NCBI RefSeq assembly: GCF_016741785.1 | Contig: NZ_JAERRL010000004.1 | Span: 248,001-312,000 of the forward strand | DNA from: Streptomyces sp. 7-21 | GTDB lineage: Bacteria; Actinomycetota; Actinomycetes; Streptomycetales; Streptomycetaceae | Direction of reading: 5' to 3' | Length of the DNA stretch: 64,000 nt | Part shown: positions 37,480-45,792 of the stretch, in pieces | Layout: each line of letters begins with the position of its first letter | Position numbering within the stretch: the first letter of the stretch is position 1 | Notes under the pieces: model-generated | Seen by the model: the letters and a program-made list of their open reading frames with translations, nothing else | What the model was told of the DNA's origin: nothing | Database searches by the model: none | Translations under genes and position numbers: made by a program

Positions 37480-40400
37480 ATGGCGCAGCCCATCCCCTCC
37501 GGCGGCGGGAACCGCACGCCCGCGCAGGTGAAGGTCGGGCGAAGCTTCGGCGATGTGCTGAAGGCGGTCCTCGCGTTCATCGCCCTGCTCTGCCTGGTCG
37601 CCGGTGTCCCCCTCTCCCTCGCCTACTTCATCGGCTGGCCGCTGCCTGACGAGGCGCCCACCTGGGACATGCTCCAGGACGAGATCACGGCCAGCGCCTT
37701 GCTGAAGGTGCTCGCCGTCATGGTGTGGGTGGCCTGGGCGCAGTTCACCGCCTGCGTGCTGGTCGAGGTGCACGCCGCCGTCACCGGCATCGGGCTGCCG
37801 CGCCGGGTGCCCGGCGCCGGGCCGAGCCAGCTGCTGGCGCGGCAGCTGGTCAGCGCGCTGCTGCTGATCAGCTCGGCGGCGGCCTCGGTGACGCCGGTGC
37901 TCAGCGACCTGCCCTCGGCGTTCGACTCCTCCGGCCCGTCCGTGGTGGCGGAGCAGCAGGAGGAGACGCCGGGGCAGGAGCGCGGCCAGAGCCCGGGGCA
38001 GGCCGTGGCCGATCCCGCGATGAACCTGCCGGAGGAGGGCCGCGAGAACACCGCCGGACAGAGCACCAAGTTCTACCGGATCCAGCCGCCTGAGGGCCGT
38101 CACCATGACACCCTGTGGGGCATCGCCGAGCGCCACCTCGGCGACGGGCTGCGGTACAAGGAGATCTACCAGCTCAACAAGGACCGCGTGCAGCCGGACG
38201 GGTCGCGGCTGACCGAGGCGAGCCTGATCAGGCCGGGCTGGATCCTGGAGATGCCCGCGGACGCGCACGGCGGCGAACTGGTCGAGATGCCGGACGAGGC
38301 GGAGGAGCTGTCCGCCGAGGAGGCCGCGGAGTACGAGGAGTACCAGCGGACCGGTGGCGGTGAGCGGCCGGACGGCCCCGGCGGGGAGACGGCGGACGAG
38401 ACCAGCGCCGAGCGGGCCGACCTGCCGCGGCCGGACGGGCCCGGTGGCCCGGGCACCGGCGGCGGTGACGCCCCGGCCGAGAACGCCCAGCAGGCGCCGG
38501 TGATCGAGGATCCCGCTGATTCCGCTGATCCCGCTGGTCCCGGCGGCTCCGGCGGCGGGGAGTCCGACGCCTCCGGCGAGTCCGCAGGCTTCGGCCTGCC
38601 CGAGGCGCTGATCGCGGCGCCGCTGCTGGCGGCCGGGCTGCTGGTGGCCCTGGGCCGCACCCGGCGCAACGCTCTGTGGCAGGCGGCGGCCGGCACGCTC
38701 GGCCGCGGCGTCGGCGACGGCCTGGCGCCGGGCACACCCGAGACGTTCAACGCGCGCGACGCCCTGCTGGTCGGCGCCGACCCGGAGGCGGTGGCGTTCC
38801 TGGACCGGGCGCTGCGCGTGCTGTCGGCCGCGCTCGACGCGCAGGGCCGGGCGCTGCCGCCGGTCTACGCGGCCTGGCTGGGGGAGAAGGAGCTGCACCT
38901 CCAGCTCGCCGCGCCGGCCGGCGCACCGCCCGAGCCCTGGCGGACGGGGCAGGGCGAGACGTACTGGATGATCGAACGGGACGGGCTGGACGGCGCGCCC
39001 GAGCCCGGCGCCGAGGCGCCGTATCCGGGCCTGGTCAGCCTCGGCATGCGCGACGGCCTGCGGCTGCTGCTCAACCTGGAGGCGGTGCCGGGGCTGGTGT
39101 CGGTGCGGGGCACGCCCGCGGACCGGGAGGCGGTGCTGGCGTCGATCGCGGCGGAGCTGGCCACGAGCGGCTGGTCGGACCGGATGACCGTCACGCTCGT
39201 CGGGTTCGGCGCCGACCTGACCGCGCTCGCCCCCACCCGCGTGCGGTGCCTGGACGACGTGGCCGGGCTGCTGGAGGTCATGGAGACGGAGACGAACCTG
39301 CGGCGCGGCGCGCTGCGTCACGCCGGACACGACACCATCCTCACCGGCCGTACCGGGCCCGCCCGGCAGCAGCAGTGGGCGCCGCACCTGGTCATCATCG
39401 GCACGGCGCCGAGCCAGGAGGAGGCCGACCGGCTGGCCGGGCTGGCCTCGGTGTCGGCGCCGCTGGGCATCGGCTATCTGGTGGCGTCCGACCGGCCGGA
39501 CCTGCCGGGCGCGGCCTGGGAGTTCGAGATCACCCCGGACGGGCGGCTGCGGGAGCCAGTGATGGACCTGGAGCTGTCCGGGCAGCTGCTTCCCGCCGCC
39601 CACCGGGCCGCTGTCGTCGGCCTGTTCACGGAGCTGACCGCGCCGCCCGCCGGAGACGGCGGGCAGCGGGCCGCCGCCCCGGCGTTCACCGTCGATCTCA
39701 CCGAGCGCGGCAAGCCGGAGGTGTACGCCCGGCTGCTGGGCGGCTACGAGCTGACCGGGCTGCCCGAGCCGGAGCCGGAGCGCGCCGCGCAGCTGCGCGA
39801 GGCGCTGGCCGTGCTGCTGCTGCACCGCGAGGGGGTGCACCCGCGGGTCCTCGCCGCCGCGCTGTGGCCGCGCGGCGTCTCCGACGACGTGCGGGACGCG
39901 CTGATAGACCGGCTGCGGGGGTGGCTGGGTACCGGCGCGGACGGCGAGCCGCGGCTGCGGCGGACGGCGGACGGGCGGCTGACGCTGTCGCCGCGGGTCT
40001 TCTCCGACTGGGACGTGCTGCGCACCCTCCACCACCAGGCGGTCAGCGGCCGGTCCGGGGCACCGGCGGCGCAGCGCGAGCGGCAGCTGTCCGACGCGCT
40101 GTCGATGGCCGCCGGGCCGCTGCTGGACGGGCAGCGGGAGTCGGGCGGCTACGGCTGGCTGGACCACGAGATCGTGGACGCCCAGTACCCGCTGCTGGTC
40201 GCGGACATCGCGCTGATGCTGTCGGGCGAGCAGATCGCGGCGGGCCGGGGCGAGCAGGCGTACGCCGCCGTCAGGACCGCGCTGGGCGCGGCGCCGATGG
40301 ACGAGCGGCTGTGGAACGCGCTGCTGCGGGCGGCGCACGCCACCGGCCGCCGGGAGTGGCTGACGGGGGCGGCGGAGTGGCTGGTCGCCCACCACCGGCA

Positions 40401-40494
40401 GCTCTACGGGGAGGGGCGGTCCCTGCCGGCCGAGACGGAGGCGCTGCTGGATGAGCTGCTTCCGGCCTGGCGCGCGGGTTCGGCCGCCACGTGA
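37480..40494 (+). CDS. Membrane LysM-wHTH-BTAD protein, putative regulator
   Basis: A 1004-residue protein with an unusual layout. Three helices lie at about 25-52, 73-100 and 118-140. A LysM domain (about 195-258: DTLWGIAERHLGDGLRYKEI) is followed by an acidic Pro/Gly linker and a fourth helix near 368-392. A large cytoplasmic region ends in an OmpR-like winged helix (about 749-840: EALAVLLLHREGVHPRVLAA, LWPRGVSDDVRDALIDRLR) and a BTAD helical repeat (about 845-1000). It could sense the wall through LysM and report to the cytoplasm. It ends the Tad operon, 57 bases after the TadG-like gene. DNA binding is not shown. Confidence 0.82.
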   Translation: MAQPIPSGGGNRTPAQVKVGRSFGDVLKAVLAFIALLCLVAGVPLSLAYFIGWPLPDEAPTWDMLQDEITASALLKVLAVMVWVAWAQFTACVLVEVHAAVTGIGLPRRVPGAGPSQLLARQLVSALLLISSAAASVTPVLSDLPSAFDSSGPSVVAEQQEETPGQERGQSPGQAVADPAMNLPEEGRENTAGQSTKFYRIQPPEGRHHDTLWGIAERHLGDGLRYKEIYQLNKDRVQPDGSRLTEASLIRPGWILEMPADAHGGELVEMPDEAEELSAEEAAEYEEYQRTGGGERPDGPGGETADETSAERADLPRPDGPGGPGTGGGDAPAENAQQAPVIEDPADSADPAGPGGSGGGESDASGESAGFGLPEALIAAPLLAAGLLVALGRTRRNALWQAAAGTLGRGVGDGLAPGTPETFNARDALLVGADPEAVAFLDRALRVLSAALDAQGRALPPVYAAWLGEKELHLQLAAPAGAPPEPWRTGQGETYWMIERDGLDGAPEPGAEAPYPGLVSLGMRDGLRLLLNLEAVPGLVSVRGTPADREAVLASIAAELATSGWSDRMTVTLVGFGADLTALAPTRVRCLDDVAGLLEVMETETNLRRGALRHAGHDTILTGRTGPARQQQWAPHLVIIGTAPSQEEADRLAGLASVSAPLGIGYLVASDRPDLPGAAWEFEITPDGRLREPVMDLELSGQLLPAAHRAAVVGLFTELTAPPAGDGGQRAAAPAFTVDLTERGKPEVYARLLGGYELTGLPEPEPERAAQLREALAVLLLHREGVHPRVLAAALWPRGVSDDVRDALIDRLRGWLGTGADGEPRLRRTADGRLTLSPRVFSDWDVLRTLHHQAVSGRSGAPAAQRERQLSDALSMAAGPLLDGQRESGGYGWLDHEIVDAQYPLLVADIALMLSGEQIAAGRGEQAYAAVRTALGAAPMDERLWNALLRAAHATGRREWLTGAAEWLVAHHRQLYGEGRSLPAETEALLDELLPAWRAGSAAT

Positions 40495-40577
40495 CGGCCC
40501 CTGCGGCCTCACGGCGCACCAGGCCCGCGCCGAGCGCCGGGGCGCGGCCGGCTAGGCGGTGAAGCCGGAGGGCTGAG

Positions 40578-40913
40578 CTAGGGGTCGGAGAGCAGACGGC
40601 GCAGCACGTCGCGGGTGCGGACGAGATCCTTCACGCGCGCCTCGATGAGGCGCACCTGCTCCCGCACCAGCCGGGCGGTGTCCGGCGTGAGGTCACCGTC
40701 GTCCCGGGCCCGCAGGACGAGGCGGATCTGCGACAGGCTCAGCCCGGCGGCCTGCGCACAGCGGATGAAGTCGAGCCGTTCCGCGCTCTCCGGCGGGTAG
40801 TCGCGGTATCCGGACGGCGTGCGCGGCGGCTCGGGCAGGAGGCCCGACCGCTCGTAGAACCGGATGGTCTTGGTGGTCACCCCTGCCGTATGAGCCAGCG
40901 TGCCGATGCGCAT
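40578..40913 (-). CDS. MerR-family transcriptional regulator
   Basis: A 111-residue regulator. The N-terminal MerR HTH is TAGVTTKTIRFYERSGLLPEP, followed by a wing and a coiled-coil dimerisation helix (about 75-110). Metal-binding cysteines typical of MerR/CueR at the C-terminus are absent; the only cysteine is in FIRCAQAAGLSL. The effector is therefore unclear. ATG at 40911-40913 is the family start. It stands alone after the Tad operon, in convergent orientation. Confidence 0.85.
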   Translation of the reverse strand: MRIGTLAHTAGVTTKTIRFYERSGLLPEPPRTPSGYRDYPPESAERLDFIRCAQAAGLSLSQIRLVLRARDDGDLTPDTARLVREQVRLIEARVKDLVRTRDVLRRLLSDP

Positions 40914-41445
40914 GGTCACAGAATAGGGACGCTCGGCAACGGGATCGGCTGGGAGAGTTTCTTCGCGCCAATTCCGTTCCGGTGCCTTCTCGTTGAAACG
41001 GTCAAGAGATGACTTTTTCTGTTCCTGATGCTGCTTCTTGCGATCGTTTCTCTTGCTTTCTTGCGCGTCGGTGTGCTCCGCCCGGAAGTGCGCGCCAGCA
41101 CCGTGCGCCGATGGGAGCGCGCCCAGGGCTGGCCGTGAACCGCCGCCCTGCGCCCCGCGCCGGTAACAGAAGCGCACGCCGGGTGAACCGGGGTGAAGGG
41201 GCGCCGGACGGCGGTCAGTACGGCGGGCCCGCGCCGGTCAGCGGGCCGGGGCGGGCTGTGGCGCCGTCGTCAGGGTGGCGCGCGGCACGTGGTGGCACAC
41301 CGGGCGCGTGAGCACGCCCTCTTCCGCCCAGCCTCCGCCATGGTGGAACATGTACATGCCATCGGGTGGCGCGGGGGCAGGCGCGCGGCCGGACGGGACG
41401 TGCCGCGTGACCCGGGGCAGATCCGTCGTTTCCCATGGAGCCGAC
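40914..41445. other. Intergenic gap with a local low-GC pocket
   Basis: This 532-base gap lies between the divergent MerR and esterase genes. Roughly 40970-41065 is pyrimidine-rich on the + strand and clearly lower in GC than its surroundings. It probably contains the MerR promoter and leader. The MerR frame stays open through it, but the resulting Lys-rich peptide does not look like MerR. The rest holds no recognisable feature; a palindrome ATGTACAT lies at 41350-41357. Confidence 0.4.
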
Positions 41446-42201
41446 ATGCCCTTGACCAGCACGGGCGCGCCCCTCGGCCGCGCCCGCCGCACCCTCCTCG
41501 CCCTGCTCGCCATCGTCTCGGCGCTGAGCGTGGCCATGGTGGCCCGCCCGGCCCAGGCCGGCGCCCAGCAGCAGCCCGCCCAGGAGCCCGTGAGGATCAT
41601 GCCGCTGGGCGACTCCATCACCGGCTCGCCCGGCTGCTGGCGCGCCCTGCTCTGGCAGGACCTGGTGGCCGCCGGACACACCGCGATCGACTTCGTCGGC
41701 ACGCTGCCGGCCCAGAACTGCGGCATCGACCACGACGGCGACAACGAGGGCCACGCCGGCATCCAGGCCGTCGACATGGCCAACCAGAACCAGCTTCCGC
41801 CCTGGCTGGCGGCCACCAACCCCGACATCGTGATGATGCACCTGGGCACCAACGACGTGTGGGGCGCCCGCTCGACGCAGGAGATCCTGGGCGCCTTCAC
41901 CACGCTCGTCGGCCAGATGCGCGACAGCAACCCGGAGATGGAGATCATCGTCGCGCAGATCATCCCGATGGCCCCGTTCAACTGCGGTGACTGCGGCCAG
42001 CGGGTCCAGGAGCTGAACGCCGCGCTGCCCGCGTGGGCCGAGGAGGTGAGCACCGACACCTCGCCGGTGATCCTCGTCGACCAGTGGACCGGCTTCGACA
42101 CCGCCACCGACACCTACGACGGGGTGCACCCGAACGACTCGGGCAACCGGAAGATCGCCGACGCCTGGTTCCCGGCCCTCGACGCGGCGCTGTCCTCATA
42201 G
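41446..42201 (+). CDS. Secreted SGNH-hydrolase, CE3-like esterase
   Basis: A 251-residue exported hydrolase. A signal peptide of about 38 residues precedes the mature protein. The catalytic serine is Ser57 in MPLGDSITGS; block III is HLGTNDVWG; the C-terminal Asp/His pair is in YDGVHPND. The GCWRALLWQDL and GHAGIQA blocks match carbohydrate esterase family 3-type acetylxylan esterases. It probably deacetylates plant polysaccharide outside the cell. The ATG at 41446 gives the best signal peptide, although only GGAG is seen upstream. Confidence 0.85.
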   Translation: MPLTSTGAPLGRARRTLLALLAIVSALSVAMVARPAQAGAQQQPAQEPVRIMPLGDSITGSPGCWRALLWQDLVAAGHTAIDFVGTLPAQNCGIDHDGDNEGHAGIQAVDMANQNQLPPWLAATNPDIVMMHLGTNDVWGARSTQEILGAFTTLVGQMRDSNPEMEIIVAQIIPMAPFNCGDCGQRVQELNAALPAWAEEVSTDTSPVILVDQWTGFDTATDTYDGVHPNDSGNRKIADAWFPALDAALSS

Positions 42202-42231
42202 GACGCCGCCGCTCGCGGCACCCCGGCACTC

Positions 42232-42261
42232 CCCGCCCGGCGCGCCGCCGTGCCGGGCGGG
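42232..42261 (+). terminator. Terminator after the esterase gene
   Basis: CCCGCCCGGC (42232-42241) pairs with GCCGGGCGGG (42252-42261) around a 10-base loop, 30 bases after the stop. Confidence 0.7.
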
Positions 42262-42386
42262 TGGGCCGGGGTGTCCTCACCAGGGGGTACTGACGGGACA
42301 TCCGCCCGGGGCGTGGTGACGGAGCGTGAGGCACCCGGCAGAGCGTAAGGGCCCGGTCATGGTGACGCTGCGGCCGGCCCAGGCGT

Positions 42387-42408
42387 GTTCATCCGCCGGT
42401 CACGCGGC
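42387..42408 (+). promoter_or_regulatory. PHO-box-like repeat upstream of phoD
   Basis: Two adjacent 11-base units, GTTCATCCGCC and GGTCACGCGGC, begin with heptamers matching the Streptomyces PHO-box consensus GTTCACC at 6 and 5 of 7 positions. They lie 62-84 bases before the phoD start. PhoP control of phoD under phosphate limitation is known in Streptomyces, so the site is plausible. Confidence 0.55.
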
Positions 42409-42470
42409 GGACGGGCTTCGCTGTTTCCCTGCCCGTGGCTGGAAGCCACTACGCGTCCGCAGGAGGAGCG

Positions 42471-44063
42471 TTGTCCCGTCACCCGCATGACACCACGTCA
42501 GCACCACCGTCGCGCCGCCGTTTTCTCGGCCTCGCCGGCGGCGCGCTCGCGGCCGGCCTGCCGCTGGCCGCCGCGACCCAGGCCCCCGCCTGGGCGGCGC
42601 CCCGTTTCCCCGCCAGCCCCTTCACCCTCGGCGTCGCCTCCGGCGATCCGCTGCCCGACGGCGTCGTGCTGTGGACCCGGCTCGCCCCCGACCCGGTGGC
42701 CGCCGACGGCACGGGCGGCATGCCCGCGCGCAGCGTGCCGGTGGAGTGGGAGGTCGCCGAGGACGAGCGGTTCGGCCGGGTGGTGCGGCGCGGCCACTCC
42801 GTCGCCGCGCCCGAGCTCGGCCACGCCGTGCACGCCGAGGTCACCGGGCTGCGCCCGGGCCGCGACTACTGGTACCGCTTCCGGGCCGGGCCGGAGATCA
42901 GCCCGGCGGGGCGCACCAGGACCGCCGTCGCCGCCGGTGACGAGCCCGAAGTGCTGAGGTTCGGGTTCGTGAGCTGCAACAACTACTCCGACGGGCACTT
43001 CACCGCCTTCCGGCACCTGGCGGAGGAGGACCTCCGGCTCGTCGTCCACCTCGGCGACTACATCTACGAGGGGCCCGGCAGCCGGAGCATCGGCCGGCCG
43101 CACCTGCCGGAGGCGGAGATCTTCTCGCTGGCCGACTACCGGGTGCGGTACGGGCAGTACAAGAGCGATCCGGACCTGATCGCCGCGCACGCCGCGTTCC
43201 CGTGGATCGTGATCCTGGACGACCACGAGGTCGACAACAACTGGGCCGGCGGCCTCGACGGGGAGGACAACGGCGGCGAGGCGTTTCTGGCCCGCCGCGC
43301 CGCCGCCCTCCAGGCCTACTACGAGCACATGCCGCTGCGCCGCGCCGCGCTCCCGGCCGGGCCCAGCGCGCGGCTGTACCGGCGGCTGGGCTACGGCAGG
43401 CTGGCCGAGTTCAACGTCGTGGACACCCGGCAGTACCGGGACAACCAGGCGTGCGGCGACGGACGGCAGTTCGACTGCGCCGAGCGGCTGGACCCGGAGC
43501 GGACGATGCTCGGGGCCGAGCAGGAACGCTGGCTGCTCGACGGGCTCGGCGCCTCCCAGGCCACCTGGAAGGTGATGGCCAACCAGATCTTCATATTCCA
43601 GGGCGACTCGGCGGCCGGCGAGCCGCAGGCGTTCGGCATGGACACCTGGGACGGCTACGCGGCGGCGCGGCAGCGGCTGTTCGACGGCATCCAGCGCCGC
43701 GGCGTGGCGAACTTCGTGGTCCTCACCGGCGATGCTCACCGCAGCGCGGCGGCCGACCTGAAGGCCGACTTCGACGACCCGGAGTCGGCGGTGATCGGCA
43801 CCGAGTTCCTGGGCACGTCGGTCAGTTCGGGCGGCGACGGCAGCGACCAGGACGACTGGGGCCTCACCTGGCTGGCGGAGAATCCGCACCTGCGCTTCCA
43901 CAACGCGCAGCGCGGCTACGGCCGGTGCGAGCTGACCCGGTCCTGGTGGCGCACGGACTACCGGGTCGTGCCGTACGTCTCCAGCCCGGGCGCGCCGGTC
44001 ACGACCCGCGCGACCGTCCACGTCAGCGCCGGGGAGCCCGGCATCCAGGAGGTGTCCGCCTGA
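42471..44063 (+). CDS. phoD: Secreted alkaline phosphatase D
   Basis: A 530-residue Tat-exported phosphodiesterase/phosphatase that releases phosphate from organic esters. The twin-arginine signal is SRRRFLGLAGG (residues 14-24) with an AWA cleavage region. The N-terminal Fn3-like PhoD domain follows, then the metallophosphatase motifs LGDYIYEG, ILDDHEVDNNW and VLTGDAHRS. The TTG at 42471 is chosen because AGGAGG stands directly before it; GTG at 42435 is an alternative with no ribosome site. A PHO-box-like repeat lies upstream. Confidence 0.9.
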   Translation: MSRHPHDTTSAPPSRRRFLGLAGGALAAGLPLAAATQAPAWAAPRFPASPFTLGVASGDPLPDGVVLWTRLAPDPVAADGTGGMPARSVPVEWEVAEDERFGRVVRRGHSVAAPELGHAVHAEVTGLRPGRDYWYRFRAGPEISPAGRTRTAVAAGDEPEVLRFGFVSCNNYSDGHFTAFRHLAEEDLRLVVHLGDYIYEGPGSRSIGRPHLPEAEIFSLADYRVRYGQYKSDPDLIAAHAAFPWIVILDDHEVDNNWAGGLDGEDNGGEAFLARRAAALQAYYEHMPLRRAALPAGPSARLYRRLGYGRLAEFNVVDTRQYRDNQACGDGRQFDCAERLDPERTMLGAEQERWLLDGLGASQATWKVMANQIFIFQGDSAAGEPQAFGMDTWDGYAAARQRLFDGIQRRGVANFVVLTGDAHRSAAADLKADFDDPESAVIGTEFLGTSVSSGGDGSDQDDWGLTWLAENPHLRFHNAQRGYGRCELTRSWWRTDYRVVPYVSSPGAPVTTRATVHVSAGEPGIQEVSA

Positions 44064-44116
44064 CCGGGCCGCCGGGCAGTACGCCCGGCTCGCGGCTCCC
44101 GCACCCCCGCCCGGGC

Positions 44117-44151
44117 TGTGCCCCCGCCGCTATGACGGCGGCGGGGGCACA
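44117..44151 (+). terminator. Terminator after phoD
   Basis: TGTGCCCCCGCCGC pairs perfectly with GCGGCGGGGGCACA around a 7-base loop, 53 bases after the phoD stop. Confidence 0.85.
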
Positions 44152-44215
44152 CGCATGCCGGAAGCTGCTCATCGCGCGCCGGAACCACGCGACTACTGCG
44201 GGGTAGATGCGCAGT

Positions 44216-44260
44216 CTCGCAAATTTGTGAGCCGAAGCTGCTTGTTTTGCTCAACTTCGG
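44216..44260. promoter_or_regulatory. Operator-like palindromes before the GntP operon
   Basis: CTCGCAAATTTGTGAG (44216-44231) is a 16-bp palindrome with one mismatched pair around AAATTT. CCGAAG (44232-44237) and CTTCGG (44255-44260) flank a core with TTGTTTTGCTCAA. The AT-rich core is striking in this genome and resembles DeoR-type operators in style. It sits 47-92 bases before the permease start, so the local DeoR regulator (48291-49133) is the obvious candidate to bind it. Confidence 0.5.
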
Positions 44261-44307
44261 GGTGCATGATGGCCGGCATACCGCTCCCCTGCCGGAGGAG
44301 GATCAAC

Positions 44308-45792
44308 GTGGATCTCCAACTGCTGGCGGCCCTCGTCCTCGGGATCGCCACGATCGTCGTCGTCGTGCTCCGCACGCGCCTCGACGCCTTTATCGCCCTG
44401 CTCCTCGCCTGCCTGGTCACCGGGTTCGTGGCGGGCGCGCCCGCCACCGAGGTGCTGGACTCCATCACCGGAGGCTTCGGCTCCACCATGGAGTCGATCG
44501 GCATCGTGATCGGGCTCGGCGTCGCCATGGGCAAGATCCTTGAGGTCTCCGGGGCGGCCGACGCGCTGGCCAGGGCCTTCCTCCGGGCCTTCGGCAAGGG
44601 GCGGGAGCCGTGGGCCATGGCGGGCTCCGGGGCGGTGGTCTCCGTCCCGGTGTTCTGCGACTCGGGCTACGTGATCATGAACCCGCTGGCCCGGTCCATC
44701 GCCCGCCGCAAGGGCACCGGATACGTCACGCTCGCCCTCGCCCTCGGCTGCGGCATGACGCTCACCCACCACCTCGTGCCGCCGACGCCGGGGCCGCTGG
44801 GCGTCGCCGGGATCCTCGGCGCCGACCTCGGCAAGCTGCTGCTGGCCGGGCTGGTGTTCGCCGTGCTGCTGGTGCCCGTCGTCGTGGGGTACGCCCGCTG
44901 GATCGGCCCGCGGCTGGAGGGCTCGCTGCTGCCCGACGTCCGCGAGGCGGTGTACGGCAAGGCCGCCAGAACCACCGCCACCGCCGGTGTGGCTGCCGGC
45001 GGTGAGCCGGCCAGAACCGGCTCCGGCGGCACCGGCGACGCGCCGGGCGACGCGCCGGGCGACGCGCTCGGTCCCGCGCCCGAGGGCGCGCGGCCGCACC
45101 GGGTCACGGCGTTCATGGCGTTCCTGCCGCTGCTCGTGCCGCTGCTGCTGATCGTCGCGAACACGGCGGCCACCGCCATCGACCAGAACCGCCAGGGCGC
45201 GCTGGGCGGCGAGGGCTACGAGCCGTCCCGGCTGGCCGAGGTGCTGAGCTTCATCGGCAACCCGGTGGTGGCGCTGGTGATCGGCATCCTCATCGCCGTC
45301 TACGTGCTGCTGCCCCGCTGGACGCCGCGCCGGAAGGTCACCGGCTGGCTGGCCGAGGCCGCCGCCTCGGCCGGGCTCGTCCTCCTCATCACGGGCGCGG
45401 GCGGCGCCTTCGGCGCCGTGCTGCGGGACTCCGGCATCGGGGACGAGCTGGCGGAGGCCATCTCCTCCTGGAGCCTGCCGGCCGTGCTGGTGCCGTTCCT
45501 GATCGCCAGCATGGTCCGCATCGCCCAGGGCTCCGGCACCGTCGCGATGATCACGGCCGCCTCGGTGACCGCGCCGCTCCTGGACGGCCTGGGCATATCG
45601 GCCCTGCTCGCCGCCCTGGCCTGCTGCGCCGGCTCCATGGTGCTCAGCTACTTCAATGACTCGTACTTCTGGGTCGTCACCCGCTTCACCGGCCTCGACG
45701 GCACCGCCGCCCTCCGCGGCTGGTCCGGCATCACGACGGCCGTGTGGCTGGGTTCCCTGCCCCTGCTGCTGATCGCGAGCCTGTTCCTGTGA
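44308..45792 (+). CDS. GntP-family sugar-acid permease
   Basis: A 494-residue membrane symporter of the gluconate permease family with about twelve helices. Family blocks are VPVFCDSGYVIMNPLARSIA, LTHHLVPPTPGPLGVAGILGADLG and SYFNDSYFWVVTRFTG. A cytoplasmic loop near 235-265 holds three GDAPG-like repeats. GTG at 44308 is chosen because GGAGGAGG lies 6 bases upstream. It should import the four-carbon sugar acid used by the following kinase and PdxA2. Its stop overlaps the kinase start. Confidence 0.88.
   Translation: MDLQLLAALVLGIATIVVVVLRTRLDAFIALLLACLVTGFVAGAPATEVLDSITGGFGSTMESIGIVIGLGVAMGKILEVSGAADALARAFLRAFGKGREPWAMAGSGAVVSVPVFCDSGYVIMNPLARSIARRKGTGYVTLALALGCGMTLTHHLVPPTPGPLGVAGILGADLGKLLLAGLVFAVLLVPVVVGYARWIGPRLEGSLLPDVREAVYGKAARTTATAGVAAGGEPARTGSGGTGDAPGDAPGDALGPAPEGARPHRVTAFMAFLPLLVPLLLIVANTAATAIDQNRQGALGGEGYEPSRLAEVLSFIGNPVVALVIGILIAVYVLLPRWTPRRKVTGWLAEAAASAGLVLLITGAGGAFGAVLRDSGIGDELAEAISSWSLPAVLVPFLIASMVRIAQGSGTVAMITAASVTAPLLDGLGISALLAALACCAGSMVLSYFNDSYFWVVTRFTGLDGTAALRGWSGITTAVWLGSLPLLLIASLFL

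Noticed and set aside
37378..40512. 1044-residue leftward frame opposite the LysM-BTAD gene
   Set aside because: Low-complexity Arg/Gln/Gly protein with no domains; the + strand frame has helices, LysM and BTAD.
41238..41357. Leftward 39-residue frame starting MYMFHHGGGW
   Set aside because: Odd His/Trp-rich peptide in a gap, but no ribosome site before the ATG and no other support.
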